Assembly (NCBI GenBank): GCA_035297265.1
Contig: DATGZH010000051.1
Span: forward strand, 1-64,000
DNA from: DATGZH01 sp035297265
Lineage (GTDB): Bacteria; Actinomycetota; Acidimicrobiia; Acidimicrobiales; RAAP-2
Length of the DNA: 64,000 bases
Reading direction: 5' to 3'
How positions within the stretch are numbered: position 1 is the stretch's first letter; every line of letters starts with the position of its first letter. The position numbers were made by a program, and so were the translations under genes. Of the stretch, positions 51,001 to 58,776 are shown piece by piece. A model generated the notes under the pieces. The model worked only from the letters and a program-made list of their open reading frames with translations, ran no database searches and had not been told where the DNA came from.

Positions 51001-51532
51001 TCGCAGCGCCCGGCGGGACCTGCAGGAGGTCGTGCGGACGCTCGACGAGGAGATCATGACGTCGTTCGCCTCAGCCGCGGCCGACGTGAACGAGCACTTC
51101 TCGTCGCTCGTCACGATGCTCTTCCCCGGTGGCACGGGTCGCATGGTGCTGACCGATCCCGCCGACCTTCTGAACACCGGGGTCGAGATCGAGGTGCGGC
51201 CCATGGGTCGCAACGTCCGACGCGTGTCGCTCCTGTCGGGCGGTGAGCGGTCCCTCGCCGCTCTCGCCTTCCTGTTCGCCGTCTTCCGCAGCCGCCCGTC
51301 GCCCTTCTACCTCATGGACGAGGTGGAGGCGGCTCTCGACGACGTCAACCTCCACCGGTTCCTCGACCTCGTGCACGAGTTCCGCGAGGAGGCCCAGCTG
51401 ATCATCGTGAGCCACCAGAAGCGCACGATGGAGACGGGCGACGCCCTCTACGGGGTGACCATGAAGCCCGGCGGGTCGTCCCAGGTCGTGAGCCAGAAGG
51501 TGGCCCGGGAGCCCGAGGCCGCGGCCTCGTAG
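48032..51532 (+). CDS. smc: Chromosome segregation protein SMC
   Basis: Condensin ATPase that organises and separates chromosomes. The 1166-residue protein has the expected layout: N-terminal head with FLKSLSMKGFKSFADPTVLE and Walker A GPNGSGKSN (from residue 31), a Q-loop region (GRQQHMIVGQGQLD), and a long coiled coil. The hinge lies near residues 500-660 (VVGALVDLVEIDEGWEAAFE). The second coil and C-terminal head follow, with signature LLSGGERSLAALAFLFAVF and Walker B FYLMDEVEAALDDVNLHRF. ATG is 7 bases after a TANNNT box. In many actinobacteria smc precedes ftsY as here. Confidence 0.96.
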   Translation: MFLKSLSMKGFKSFADPTVLEFEPGITVVVGPNGSGKSNVVDAVTWVLGAQGPRALRSQKMEDVIFAGTSTRPALGRAEVSLTIDNSSAKLPIDMAEVTISRTLFRSGDSEYAINGVPCRLLDIQDLLSDTGVGRQQHMIVGQGQLDTILNARPEDRRAIIEEAAGVLKHRRRRERAERRLAATQENLERLGDLVREVRRQIRPLERQAKAARSHAALAEELLSLRRYLAGEELASLAERHRVATEALTAIRGDEGQLQARLRELDEAATATTAELSSRREEDLAAALGRVRSLVERTRGTAGVVRERQRALAAAMDAAADVDVVSTLESEGARLAAELAAADEETAGLDPERSALTSAEARLLGDERSHAERFGSAAELRQAEESLVAVRGRAEVLRRSVERDRQALTSLHQRIESLEQRGGELAVELEGLERRAAELEGEGHRLEEAAGSRDVAMREAERRAGAAERAAREAEAARHRSAARQETLARTLRELEGAAGREAAAGVDGVVGALVDLVEIDEGWEAAFEAAAGALVAAMVVEGPEPARRILGRWEREGATGAVLAAGRRSVDHTDLSALPTGEPVRTHVRARRGSAAVDAALDALVGNAVRVGGWEAAVDLSLDRPDLVVVTPHGDRFAASGWRLRSARPVVTASALEEATRDASTKQAAADRESAAHAAARAELDEARRLAAEANRAVDRHAVAMSAIDTEAARAAGDRERVAAELTSARAALAEADRASADDLQALAALEDDLPTLAATRDAAAERATGETEAASALEERRAELAGQTRDIEVRAAALAERRRVLTERQAEVERRLVGHAEERAEAAARRERLEADGRALGRLEDLVVRERERLEGVAAWLERDYREQVDAVRAGAERLEELRNERSGVERRLDEARERSRGLDLEAAEVVLRTDTLVETIRRDLDAEPVELASMSCPELPEGSTPAEQAARLDEQLAKLGPVNPLALEELSVLEERHRELDLQVGDVRSARRDLQEVVRTLDEEIMTSFASAAADVNEHFSSLVTMLFPGGTGRMVLTDPADLLNTGVEIEVRPMGRNVRRVSLLSGGERSLAALAFLFAVFRSRPSPFYLMDEVEAALDDVNLHRFLDLVHEFREEAQLIIVSHQKRTMETGDALYGVTMKPGGSSQVVSQKVAREPEAAAS

Positions 51533-51543
51533 CTCAGCCGCGC

Positions 51544-51774
51544 TCAGTCCCTGGAGGCCAGGCCGAGCTGGCGACGGATGACGTTGGCTGGCGGCTCGAT
51601 CTGCGCCGCGTCGTGGTGGAAGTGGGCCAACCAGGACGCGATGTCCGCGCTGGTCGCCGGCCCGCGCTCGAGGTCGCCGGCCACGGGAGAGAGCAGGTTG
51701 GCCAGCCGGTTGATCTCGGCGCGGAGCGAGGTTGGCCAGCGCTGTCGGAGGAACTCACCGCGCAGCTGGGTCAT
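51544..51774 (-). CDS. Small hypothetical protein
   Basis: A 76-residue soluble, helix-rich protein (TQLRGEFLRQRWPTSLRAEI, then NRLANLLSPVAGDLERGP, then IASWLAHFHHDAAQIEPPAN) with no known family. Its ATG overlaps the stop of the secreted-protein gene upstream (ATGA), which supports it being real and cotranscribed. The gene is tail-to-tail with smc. Confidence 0.6.
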   Translation of the reverse strand: MTQLRGEFLRQRWPTSLRAEINRLANLLSPVAGDLERGPATSADIASWLAHFHHDAAQIEPPANVIRRQLGLASRD

Positions 51775-52037
51775 CGCCGAAGCGAGGGCCGGGCATCCGC
51801 CGTCACCTGCGAGGGCGGCGTGTGGCCGTTCCAGGAGCGCAGCTCCACCTCGAAGTTCTCCACCGCCGTGTCCTCCCTGCCCGCGTCGGCCAGGTAGTGG
51901 CGCACGACGGCGGTGGAGTACACGGGGGAACGAGAGCCGGTGCTCGCACCCGCCGCCCCGCCGGCCAGCGCGGCGGCACTGGCTACGACGAGAGCGACGA
52001 GCATCGTGGCGCGGCGGGGATACAAGGGAAGCGCCAC
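51771..52037 (-). CDS. Small secreted protein
   Basis: An 88-residue protein with an N-terminal signal peptide (LYPRRATMLVALVVASAAAL, cut near GGAAGAS). A short mature part follows: VYSTAVVRHYLADAGREDTA, then VENFEVELRSWNGHTPPSQ. The RR pair lies before the hydrophobic core, but the twin-arginine consensus is incomplete. GTG at 52037 is the first start; an ATG at 52004 would trim the basic region. Divergent from ftsY, 78 bases away. Confidence 0.6.
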   Translation of the reverse strand: MALPLYPRRATMLVALVVASAAALAGGAAGASTGSRSPVYSTAVVRHYLADAGREDTAVENFEVELRSWNGHTPPSQVTADARPSLRR

Positions 52038-52100
52038 GCCTGTACTACGCACCTGGCCGGCCACCGGATTGGCCCGGGGCCGGTGTCCAGGTGTCCCCGA

Positions 52101-52106
52101 TAGGCT
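52101..52106 (+). promoter_or_regulatory. -10 element (TAGGCT) of ftsY
   Basis: TAGGCT lies 9 bases before the ftsY ATG, without a ribosome site, as in the other leaderless starts. Confidence 0.45.
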
Positions 52107-52115
52107 CGGCCGACC

Positions 52116-53369
52116 ATGACCGCCGTCTTGATCATCGTGTCCGTGCTGCTCCTCGTCCTTGTCGTCGGGGCGGCCTACGCCACGGTCACTCGGGCCCGCC
52201 GCCGGACCTTCGAGGAGGAGGCGGAGGAGACCGCAGCCGCCGGAAGGGGCGGTGCCAGAACGGCCGTCAAAGAGGCCCCGCCGCCGGTCGCCGCGCCCGA
52301 GGAGGCCCCGCCCGAGGCCGCACCGGCGGTCGAGGAGGCCGCCCCGCCGACCGGTCCACCACGCCTGGCCGAGCGGCTCGGGAAGACGCGTGGCCTCATC
52401 GCCGGCTACCTGGGGAAGGTCCGCTCCCGGGGCTCGGTCGACGCGGCGACGTGGGACGATCTCGAAGAGGCGCTGCTCCGGGCCGACGTCGGGGTGGCCA
52501 CGACCCAGGCGCTGCTCGAGGACCTGCGCAGCCGGGTGGTGAGCCGCGAGCTGAGCGGGCCCGACGAGGTGCTCCTCGCCCTCCGGGGCGACCTCGTGGC
52601 CCTCCTGTCGGAGCCGGGCGAGCGGCACCACGAGCACCTGGCCGTGCCGGCCGACCTGGCGGAGGAGGCCGCCCTCGACGAAGGGGAGGGCGAGGTCCAC
52701 CACCACCTCCACCACGGCGAGACGACCGGACGGGAGTTGCGCTTCGACGACGAGCCGGGGGTGACGAACGTGTGGCTCTTCGTCGGCGTGAACGGCGTCG
52801 GGAAGACCACCACGATCGGCAAGGTCGCCCGACAGCAGGTGGCCGACGGTCGCTCCGTGCTCCTGGCGGCCGGCGACACCTTCCGGGCCGCCGCTGGCGA
52901 GCAGCTGGCCCGTTGGGGCGACCGGGTGGGGGCCGAGATCGTGCGAGGGGCCGAGGGTGGCGACCCGAGCGCCATCGTGTTCGACGCGGTCCAGCGGGCC
53001 TCGGCCCGGGGCAACGACCTCGTGCTCGCCGACACCGCCGGCCGCCTCCACACGAAGGTCAACCTCATCGAGGAGCTGAAGAAGATCCGTCGGGTGGCCG
53101 AGCGTCCCCCGGGTCGGGTGACCGAGGTCCTCCTGGTCCTCGACGCGGTGACCGGCCAGAACGGGCTGGTCCAGGCCCAGCAGTTCACCGAGGCGGTCGG
53201 GGTGACCGGGGTCGTCCTCACGAAGCTCGACGGCACCGCCAAGGGCGGCGTGGTGGTGGCCATCCAGCGGGAGCTCGGCCTCCCGGTCAAGCTCGTCGGC
53301 CTCGGCGAGGGCCCCGACGACCTGGTCCCCTTCGACCCGGAGGAGTTCGTCGACGCGCTGATCGGGTGA
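52116..53369 (+). CDS. ftsY: Signal recognition particle receptor FtsY
   Basis: Membrane receptor for SRP-ribosome complexes. The 417-residue protein starts with a membrane helix (AVLIIVSVLLLVLVVGAAYA), then an acidic/Ala-rich A domain, the N domain helices (RLGKTRGLIAGYLGKVRSRG) and the GTPase domain. G1 is FVGVNGVGKTTTIGKVA, then LAAGDTFRAAAGEQLARWG, G3 LADTAGRLHTK and G4 VLTKLDGTAKGG. An unusual His-rich stretch (GEGEVHHHLHHGETTG) sits before the G domain. Confidence 0.96.
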   Translation: MTAVLIIVSVLLLVLVVGAAYATVTRARRRTFEEEAEETAAAGRGGARTAVKEAPPPVAAPEEAPPEAAPAVEEAAPPTGPPRLAERLGKTRGLIAGYLGKVRSRGSVDAATWDDLEEALLRADVGVATTQALLEDLRSRVVSRELSGPDEVLLALRGDLVALLSEPGERHHEHLAVPADLAEEAALDEGEGEVHHHLHHGETTGRELRFDDEPGVTNVWLFVGVNGVGKTTTIGKVARQQVADGRSVLLAAGDTFRAAAGEQLARWGDRVGAEIVRGAEGGDPSAIVFDAVQRASARGNDLVLADTAGRLHTKVNLIEELKKIRRVAERPPGRVTEVLLVLDAVTGQNGLVQAQQFTEAVGVTGVVLTKLDGTAKGGVVVAIQRELGLPVKLVGLGEGPDDLVPFDPEEFVDALIG

Positions 53370-53377
53370 AGGCCCGG

Positions 53378-53383
53378 TAGCCT
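53378..53383 (+). promoter_or_regulatory. -10 element (TAGCCT) of ffh
   Basis: TAGCCT lies 10 bases before the ffh ATG in the 24-base gap after ftsY, suggesting ffh also has its own start of transcription. Confidence 0.4.
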
Positions 53384-53393
53384 GGACTCCCGC

Positions 53394-54959
53394 ATGTTCG
53401 ACACCCTCTCCGACCGTCTTGAGCGCATCGCCGGCCGCCTGCGCAGCCGTGGCCGCCTGAACGACGCCGACCTCGACGAGGCACTGCGCGAGATCCGCAC
53501 GGCGCTGCTCGAGGCCGACGTCGAGCTCGGTGTGGTGCGCAGCTTCACCGAGTCGGTGCGGGCCCGCTGCTCGGACGAGGTCCTCTCGAAGAGCCTCACG
53601 CCGGGCCAGCAGGTGGTGAAGGCGGTCCACGAGGAGCTGGTCGAGGTGCTCGGCGGGGAGCCGCTGAAGATCACGTACGCCTCGAAGCCCCCGACGGTCG
53701 TCCTCCTTGCTGGCCTACAGGGTTCGGGCAAGACGACGACCTCGGCCAAGCTGGCCCTCTGGTGGAAGCAGCAGGGCCGCCACCCGCTGCTCGTGGCGGC
53801 CGACTTGCAGCGCCCCGCCGCCGTCGAGCAGCTGAAGGTGCTCGGCGAGCAGGCTGGGGTGACCGTGTTCAGCCAGGCCGGCGACCCGGTGAGCGTGGCC
53901 GCCGCCGGCGTCGAAGAGGCCCGCCGGATCGGCCGTGACCTGTGCGTGATCGACACCGCGGGCCGCCTGGCGATCGACGCCGAGCTCATGGACGAGGTGC
54001 GACGCATCTCCCAGGTCACGTCGCCCCATTACACGTTCCTCGTCGTCGACGCCATGACCGGCCAGGACGCCGTGGCCACCGCCACCGCCTTCCACGAGAC
54101 CCTCGCCCTCGACGGGGTCATCGTCACCAAGCTCGACGGCGACGCCCGCGGTGGCGCAGCGCTCTCGGTGAAGGGCGTGGTCGGCCGGCCCATCGTGTTC
54201 GCGTCCACCGGGGAGAAGCTCGGCGACTTCGACCTCTTCCATCCCGACCGGATGGCCGACCGCATCCTCGGGATGGGCGACGTCCTCACCCTCATCGAGC
54301 AGGCCGAGCGGACGATGGACCGCGACGTGGTCGAGCGCTCGGCTGGTCGCATGATGGAGGGCCGCTTCACCCTCGAGGACTTCCTGGAGCAGCTCCAGCA
54401 GGTGAAGAAGCTGGGATCGCTCGGCGGCATCATGAAGCTGCTCCCCGGCATGTCGAAGGACCTCCGTCAGGCGGCCGACCAGATCGACGACCGTGAGATC
54501 GGCCGGGTCGAGGCCATGATCCGCTCCATGACCGCCGAGGAGCGACTCAACCCGACCGTGATCGACGGCTCGCGGCGCACCCGCATCGCCCGGGGGAGCG
54601 GCACGACCACCCAGGACGTGAACCAGCTGCTGAAGCAGTTCCGGGAGATGCAGAAGATGATGAAGGGCCTGGGGGCCGGCGGCGCCCTCCCGGGGATGCC
54701 GGCCATGGGCGGTGGTCGCCTGGGCGGCCTGCTGGGCGGGCGCCGGTCCCTCCCCGACCTCTCGTCCCTCGGGGGGGCGGGCAGCGACGGCGACCTGGCC
54801 GCGCTCATGGGCGAGATCGGCGGCTCCTCCGGCGGCCTCGAGGCCCTCGGCGTCGGGGTGGGGGCGGGACGCCCGACGGCGGGCGGGGCCAAGACCTCCC
54901 GGAGCGGCGGCAAGAAGAAGAAGAAGGGCGGTCGGGTCACCCCGCCGAAGCGCAGGTGA
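53394..54959 (+). CDS. ffh: Signal recognition particle protein Ffh
   Basis: SRP54 GTPase that binds signal sequences and SRP RNA. The 521-residue protein has the N domain (LSDRLERIAGRLRSRGRLND), G domain with LLAGLQGSGKTTTSAKLALW, VAADLQRPAAVEQLKVLGE, VIDTAGRLAIDAELMDEV, VTKLDGDARGGAALSV, and the M domain with GRFTLEDFLEQLQQVKKLGS. The Met-rich loop and SRP RNA-binding segment follow (IDGSRRTRIARGSGTTTQDV, LLKQFREMQKMMKGLG). The tail is long, Gly-rich, and ends in a Lys run. No SRP RNA gene is seen in the window. Confidence 0.96.
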   Translation: MFDTLSDRLERIAGRLRSRGRLNDADLDEALREIRTALLEADVELGVVRSFTESVRARCSDEVLSKSLTPGQQVVKAVHEELVEVLGGEPLKITYASKPPTVVLLAGLQGSGKTTTSAKLALWWKQQGRHPLLVAADLQRPAAVEQLKVLGEQAGVTVFSQAGDPVSVAAAGVEEARRIGRDLCVIDTAGRLAIDAELMDEVRRISQVTSPHYTFLVVDAMTGQDAVATATAFHETLALDGVIVTKLDGDARGGAALSVKGVVGRPIVFASTGEKLGDFDLFHPDRMADRILGMGDVLTLIEQAERTMDRDVVERSAGRMMEGRFTLEDFLEQLQQVKKLGSLGGIMKLLPGMSKDLRQAADQIDDREIGRVEAMIRSMTAEERLNPTVIDGSRRTRIARGSGTTTQDVNQLLKQFREMQKMMKGLGAGGALPGMPAMGGGRLGGLLGGRRSLPDLSSLGGAGSDGDLAALMGEIGGSSGGLEALGVGVGAGRPTAGGAKTSRSGGKKKKKGGRVTPPKRR

Positions 54960-54987
54960 GCCGGTCCGCCGGGCCGGATCGGCGCTC

Positions 54988-55009
54988 GCCCGGCCCTCGT
55001 GAGCCGGGC
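54988..55009 (+). terminator. Hairpin after ffh
   Basis: GCCCGGC and GCCGGGC form a 7-bp GC stem with an 8-nt loop, about 30 bases after the ffh stop. There is no U-tract, so it would be an atypical terminator or an attenuator before rpsP. Confidence 0.35.
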
Positions 55010-55068
55010 ACCGTCGAGACCTGCGACAATGGACCCTCGATGAGACGAACTGAACAGGAGTCAGGCAC

Positions 55069-55353
55069 GTGGCAGTGAAGCTCCGCCTGGTGCGGATGGG
55101 CAAGAAGAAGCAGCCGACCTACCGGGTGGTGGCGGCCGACAGCCGGTCGCCCCGCGACGGCCGCTTCCTCGAGATCGTCGGGACCTACGCCCCCCGCGGG
55201 CGTTCCACCGCCGAGCCCGACGCCGCCATCAACATCGACAACGCCAAGGCCGTCAAGTGGCTGACCCAGGGCGCCCAACCGACTGAACGGGTGGAGAAGC
55301 TGCTCCGGGCGTCGGGGGCCTGGGACGAGTTCACCGCGGCCAAGTCGAGATGA
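55069..55353 (+). CDS. rpsP: 30S ribosomal protein S16
   Basis: A 94-residue S16 beginning [20 protein letters not shown], with [20 protein letters not shown] and the C-terminal [22 protein letters not shown] start preceded by AGGAGT. It heads the rpsP-KH-rimM-trmD-rplS cluster, a conserved order for ribosome assembly and tRNA/rRNA modification; its stop overlaps the next ATG. Confidence 0.96.
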   Translation: MAVKLRLVRMGKKKQPTYRVVAADSRSPRDGRFLEIVGTYAPRGRSTAEPDAAINIDNAKAVKWLTQGAQPTERVEKLLRASGAWDEFTAAKSR

Positions 55354-55832
55354 CCGAGCAGGAGAGCGACTACGTCGCCGGCGACATCAACACGGTGTCC
55401 GGCCCGGCGCCCACCGACCTCCAGGAGTCCGACGACTTCGACGAGGAGCTCGATGACGAGGAGCTCGACGACGAGGAGTTCGACGAGGAGGACGACGAGG
55501 AGGAGGACGACTTCTCCGACGACGACGTGAACGTCGTCGGTGCCGACGAGGACGACGGTGTCGACGACATGGTCGGCAACCGGGCCGAGGCCTCGATGCC
55601 CACCTCCCTTCTCACCTTCCTCGCCCGAGCTCTGGCCGAGGAGCCCGACGCCGTCGTCGTCCAGACCGAGAGGCGCCAGGCTTCCGTCCGACTGCGCCTG
55701 CACGTGGCCCCCGACGACATGGGCCGCATCATCGGCCGACGTGGCCGGACGGCCCAGGCCATCCGGACCCTCGTGGGGGTGGCCGGAGCCCGCGACGGCG
55801 TGCAGACGAGCGTCGACATCGTCGACGACTGA
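55350..55832 (+). CDS. KH-domain RNA-binding protein with acidic N-terminal extension
   Basis: The C-terminal 75 residues are a KhpA-like KH domain: [20 protein letters not shown], then [20 protein letters not shown] with the GxxG loop (GRRG), then [17 protein letters not shown]. In most bacteria this gene encodes only that domain. Here residues 20-70 are a run of Asp and Glu ([20 protein letters not shown]), which may imitate RNA or modulate binding. ATG in the ATGA overlap with rpsP; a shorter start at MPTSLL is possible. Confidence 0.88.
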   Translation: MTEQESDYVAGDINTVSGPAPTDLQESDDFDEELDDEELDDEEFDEEDDEEEDDFSDDDVNVVGADEDDGVDDMVGNRAEASMPTSLLTFLARALAEEPDAVVVQTERRQASVRLRLHVAPDDMGRIIGRRGRTAQAIRTLVGVAGARDGVQTSVDIVDD

Positions 55833-55913
55833 CGACCCACGACCGAGCACGACACACCGGGCGCCGGGGAGGCCGCGGCTCCCGGCCCGTCGCCGGGCGG
55901 GCGGCTCGTCGAC

Positions 55914-56360
55914 GTGGCCCGGATCGTGAAGCCCCACGGCCTTCGGGGCGAGCTGGTCGTGGAGCGCTGGAGCGATCTCGACGAACGTCTGGCCCCGGGG
56001 TCGGCGCTCGTGAGCGACCTCGGGACGCTCGTGGTCGAGGAGAGCCGGCCCCACCAGGGCCGGGTGCTCGTGCGGTTGGAGGGTGTCGTCGACCGTGAGG
56101 GGGCCGAGCGGCTCCGGGGTCTCGTGCTGCGGGCCGAGCCCGCCGAGCAGGAGGGCGCGCTCTGGGTGGCCGACCTCGTCGGGGTCGAGGTCGTCGACAC
56201 CGAGGGCCACCACCTCGGGACGGTCCAGGCGGTGGAGGCCAACCCGGCGAGCGACCTCCTCGTCCTCGAGGGCGGTGGTCTCGTCCCGCTGCGCTTCGTC
56301 GTGGACCACCAGCCGGGTCGCCGGGTCACGGTGGACATCCCCGAAGGGTTGCTCGAGTGA
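55914..56360 (+). CDS. rimM: Ribosome maturation factor RimM
   Basis: Assists 30S head assembly by binding S19. The 148-residue protein begins [20 protein letters not shown], with [20 protein letters not shown] and the C-terminal PRC barrel ([20 protein letters not shown], then [19 protein letters not shown]). GTG 55914 is the only start after the KH-gene stop in this frame; it trims the usual first strand slightly (LVD precedes it in frame). Confidence 0.93.
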   Translation: MARIVKPHGLRGELVVERWSDLDERLAPGSALVSDLGTLVVEESRPHQGRVLVRLEGVVDREGAERLRGLVLRAEPAEQEGALWVADLVGVEVVDTEGHHLGTVQAVEANPASDLLVLEGGGLVPLRFVVDHQPGRRVTVDIPEGLLE

Positions 56361-56370
56361 CGGTGATGCC

Positions 56371-57138
56371 GTGACGACGAGCCTCCGGGTCGACGTCTTC
56401 TCGATCTTCCCCGACCTGATCGAGTCCTTCTGCGCCGCGTCGCTCCTCGGCCGAGCCCGGGAAATGGGCCTCCTCGACCTCCGGGTCCACGACCTGCGGG
56501 CGGCCACGGCAGACCCTCGGCGCTCGGTCGACGATGCGCCGTTCGGGGGCGGGGCGGGGATGGTGCTCATGCCCGAGCCGCTCTTCGCCGCCGTCGAGGC
56601 GGTCGAGGAACTGCCCCGGCCGCTCCTCCTCCTCGGACCCGGGGGGCGCCGCTTCGACCAGGCGGTGGCCGGCGAGCTCGCCGGGTCGGGAGGGTTCTCG
56701 CTCCTGTGCGGCCGCTACGAGGGCGTGGACCAGCGGGTGGCCGACCACCTGGTCGACGGGGAGCTCTCGGTCGGGGATTACGTACTGGCCGGCGGGGAGG
56801 TGGCCGCCCTCGTGGTCGTCGAGGCGGTGGCCCGCCTCCTCCCGGGGGTCCTCGGCAACGAGCAGTCGACCGAGGAGGAGAGCTTCGCCGACGGGCTGCT
56901 CGAGTACCCGCAGTACACGAGGCCGGCCACGTTCCGGGGCTGGAGCGTCCCCGACGTGCTCGTCTCGGGCGACCACGGGAAGGTGGACCGCTGGCGCCGG
57001 GCCCAGGCCCTGCGGCGCACGCTCCTTGCCCGGCCCGACCTGGTCGAGGCCCGGGGTGGCCTCCGGGACGACGAGATCGAGCTGCTCGTCGAGCTGGGCG
57101 AAGTGCAGCTCCTCGCCCGGTACGGCTACGATGACTGA
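56371..57138 (+). CDS. trmD: tRNA (guanine(37)-N(1))-methyltransferase
   Basis: SPOUT methyltransferase modifying G37 of tRNAs. The 255-residue protein shows [39 protein letters not shown], the SAM knot [52 protein letters not shown] and [23 protein letters not shown] chosen 10 bases after the rimM stop where similarity begins. Confidence 0.96.
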   Translation: MTTSLRVDVFSIFPDLIESFCAASLLGRAREMGLLDLRVHDLRAATADPRRSVDDAPFGGGAGMVLMPEPLFAAVEAVEELPRPLLLLGPGGRRFDQAVAGELAGSGGFSLLCGRYEGVDQRVADHLVDGELSVGDYVLAGGEVAALVVVEAVARLLPGVLGNEQSTEEESFADGLLEYPQYTRPATFRGWSVPDVLVSGDHGKVDRWRRAQALRRTLLARPDLVEARGGLRDDEIELLVELGEVQLLARYGYDD

Positions 57139-57171
57139 CTCGCCACACCTCCCCCGAGAAAGCACGCGCCC

Positions 57172-57525
57172 ATGCACCCCACCGAGATCATCGACCGCGA
57201 CAGCCTGCGGGAGGACGTGCCGGACTTCCGGCCCGGCGACACGGTCAAGGTGCACGTCCGGGTGGTGGAGGGCAGCCGGGAGCGGGTCCAGGTCTTCCAG
57301 GGCGTGGTCATCCGCCGCCAGGGGGTGGGGGCCCGCGAGACCTTCACCGTGCGCAAGGTCAGCTTCGGGGTGGGGGTGGAGCGAACGTTCCCCGTCCACT
57401 CGCCGACGATCGCCCGCATCGAGGTGGCCACCCACGGCGACGTGCGGCGGGCCAAGCTCTACTACCTGCGGGAGCGCTCCGGGAAGGCGGCCAAGATCAA
57501 GGAGCGGAGGACCGCACGCCCCTGA
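57172..57525 (+). CDS. rplS: 50S ribosomal protein L19
   Basis: A 117-residue L19 with [60 protein letters not shown] and [20 protein letters not shown]. It ends the conserved translation cluster. In relatives lepB and rnhB usually follow before DUF2469; here DUF2469 comes next directly. Confidence 0.96.
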   Translation: MHPTEIIDRDSLREDVPDFRPGDTVKVHVRVVEGSRERVQVFQGVVIRRQGVGARETFTVRKVSFGVGVERTFPVHSPTIARIEVATHGDVRRAKLYYLRERSGKAAKIKERRTARP

Positions 57526-57591
57526 CGGGCGAGGCCCCACCCGCGGTGCCCCGGTTCGACCCGTGAAGCCAGCGACGGGGAGCGGCGCGCC

Positions 57592-57885
57592 ATGAGCGAG
57601 GACGAGCTCGAGCGCTACGAGGCCGAGATCGAGCTCGCCCTCGTCCAGGAGTACCGGGCCGTGCTCCCGATGTTCACCTACGTGGTCGAGACCGAGCGCC
57701 GCTTCTACCTGGCCAACGAGGTCGCCGTGCAGGTGCGGGCGGACACCACGCCCGCCTGCGTCGAGATCGAGATGACCGACGCCTGGGTCTGGGACATGTA
57801 CCGGCCGGCCCGTTTCGTTCCCTCGGTCCGGGTGGTCACGTTCAAGGACGTGAACATCGAGCGACTGCCGGAAAAGGAGCTCTGA
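57592..57885 (+). CDS. DUF2469 domain-containing protein
   Basis: A 97-residue actinobacteria-specific protein: EDELERYEAEIELALVQEYR, VLPMFTYVVETERRFYLANE, and WVWDMYRPARFVPSVRVVTF. Function is unknown; it is conserved in this location, normally after rnhB. ATG with a weak GGGGAGC ribosome site. It is followed by a strong hairpin. Confidence 0.93.
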   Translation: MSEDELERYEAEIELALVQEYRAVLPMFTYVVETERRFYLANEVAVQVRADTTPACVEIEMTDAWVWDMYRPARFVPSVRVVTFKDVNIERLPEKEL

Positions 57886-57897
57886 GCTGGGAAGTTC

Positions 57898-57934
57898 GGC
57901 GGGCCAGCGGCCGGCGCCTTCGGGCCGGCCCGCC
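57898..57934. terminator. Hairpin between convergent genes, probably a bidirectional terminator
   Basis: GGCGGGCC and GGCCCGCC pair over 8 bp, with an inner GGCC/GGCC helix and a loop ending CCTTCG. It lies in the 77-base gap between the DUF2469 stop and the end of the convergent methyltransferase gene. There is no U-tract. Confidence 0.5.
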
Positions 57935-57962
57935 GCTTGACGGGACCGGACGGCTCCGTTCG

Positions 57963-58739
57963 TCAGGGCCGCTGGGCGAGGAAGACGAGCTCGGTGGTGG
58001 TCGGGCCGACCGGTCGACCGTGCCAGTCGCCAAGGACCCGCTCGACCCGGAAGCCCGCGCCCTCGACCGCGGCCCGGAGCTCGACCTCCGTGCGGAACCG
58101 CAGCTCGTTCTCCGACGCGAGCTCCTCGCCATCGGCCAACACGTAGTGGAGCTCGGAGCGCACGACGTCGCCTTCGATGCCGACGACCTCCTGCCACATG
58201 TCGAACTGCCCCGCGGCGGCGTCCGAGAAGTGCCGTCGGTGCATGAAGTCCTGGCCCGCCGCGTACTGGAGCAGCCGCGGATCACGGCTCTCGAAAGCGA
58301 GGTGACCGCCCGGCCGGAGGGCCCGCCAGAGCGCGCCGAGCGTCGCCTCCCAGGCGTTGTCGTCCACGATGAGCTGCGCGACGTGGCCGGTCATGATCAC
58401 GAGGTCGGCGCTCTTGCCCTCCGCGGCCCGGGCGTCCCCTTCGATCCACTCGACCCGGTCCCCGCCGCGCCGGAGCCGGGCGACGGCGAGCATCGCCGAC
58501 GAGGGGTCGACGCCCACGACCCGGCGGCCTGGGCGGACGAGCTCACACGCCACGAGGCCGGTCCCGCAGCCGAGGTCGACGACGGACGTCGCTGCGAGCT
58601 CGGCCGCCAGGTCCACGTAGTACTGGCGGTCCTCGGTGAACGGGCAGACCGTGTCGTAGAGGGCCACGAGGCGGGGATCGGTGTACTCGGCGAAGCCGGC
58701 GACGCCGAGATCGCCCGCCGCCTGGCCATCTTCAGTCAC
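57963..58739 (-). CDS. SAM-dependent methyltransferase (class I)
   Basis: A 258-residue class I methyltransferase. It has the SAM-binding GxGxG strand SVVDLGCGTGLVACELVRPG, the acidic residue in VVGVDPSSAMLAVAR, WIEGDARAAEG, VIMTGHVAQLIVDD, and LRPGGHLAFESRDPR. The N-terminus (YTDPRLVALYDTVCPF) and C-terminal beta region resemble small-molecule methyltransferases of the Methyltransf_25 type. The substrate is unknown. GTG at 58739 is the start of similarity; an ATG further in would remove the first helix. Confidence 0.85.
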   Translation of the reverse strand: MTEDGQAAGDLGVAGFAEYTDPRLVALYDTVCPFTEDRQYYVDLAAELAATSVVDLGCGTGLVACELVRPGRRVVGVDPSSAMLAVARLRRGGDRVEWIEGDARAAEGKSADLVIMTGHVAQLIVDDNAWEATLGALWRALRPGGHLAFESRDPRLLQYAAGQDFMHRRHFSDAAAGQFDMWQEVVGIEGDVVRSELHYVLADGEELASENELRFRTEVELRAAVEGAGFRVERVLGDWHGRPVGPTTTELVFLAQRP

Positions 58740-58776
58740 GGGAGGATTCTTGTCACCGACGGGCCCGGCACACGGG

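Noticed and set aside
51771..53630. A 600-codon minus-strand frame across ftsY
   Set aside because: Only its last part (below 52037) has signal-peptide-like coding character. The rest is the antisense of ftsY and ffh.
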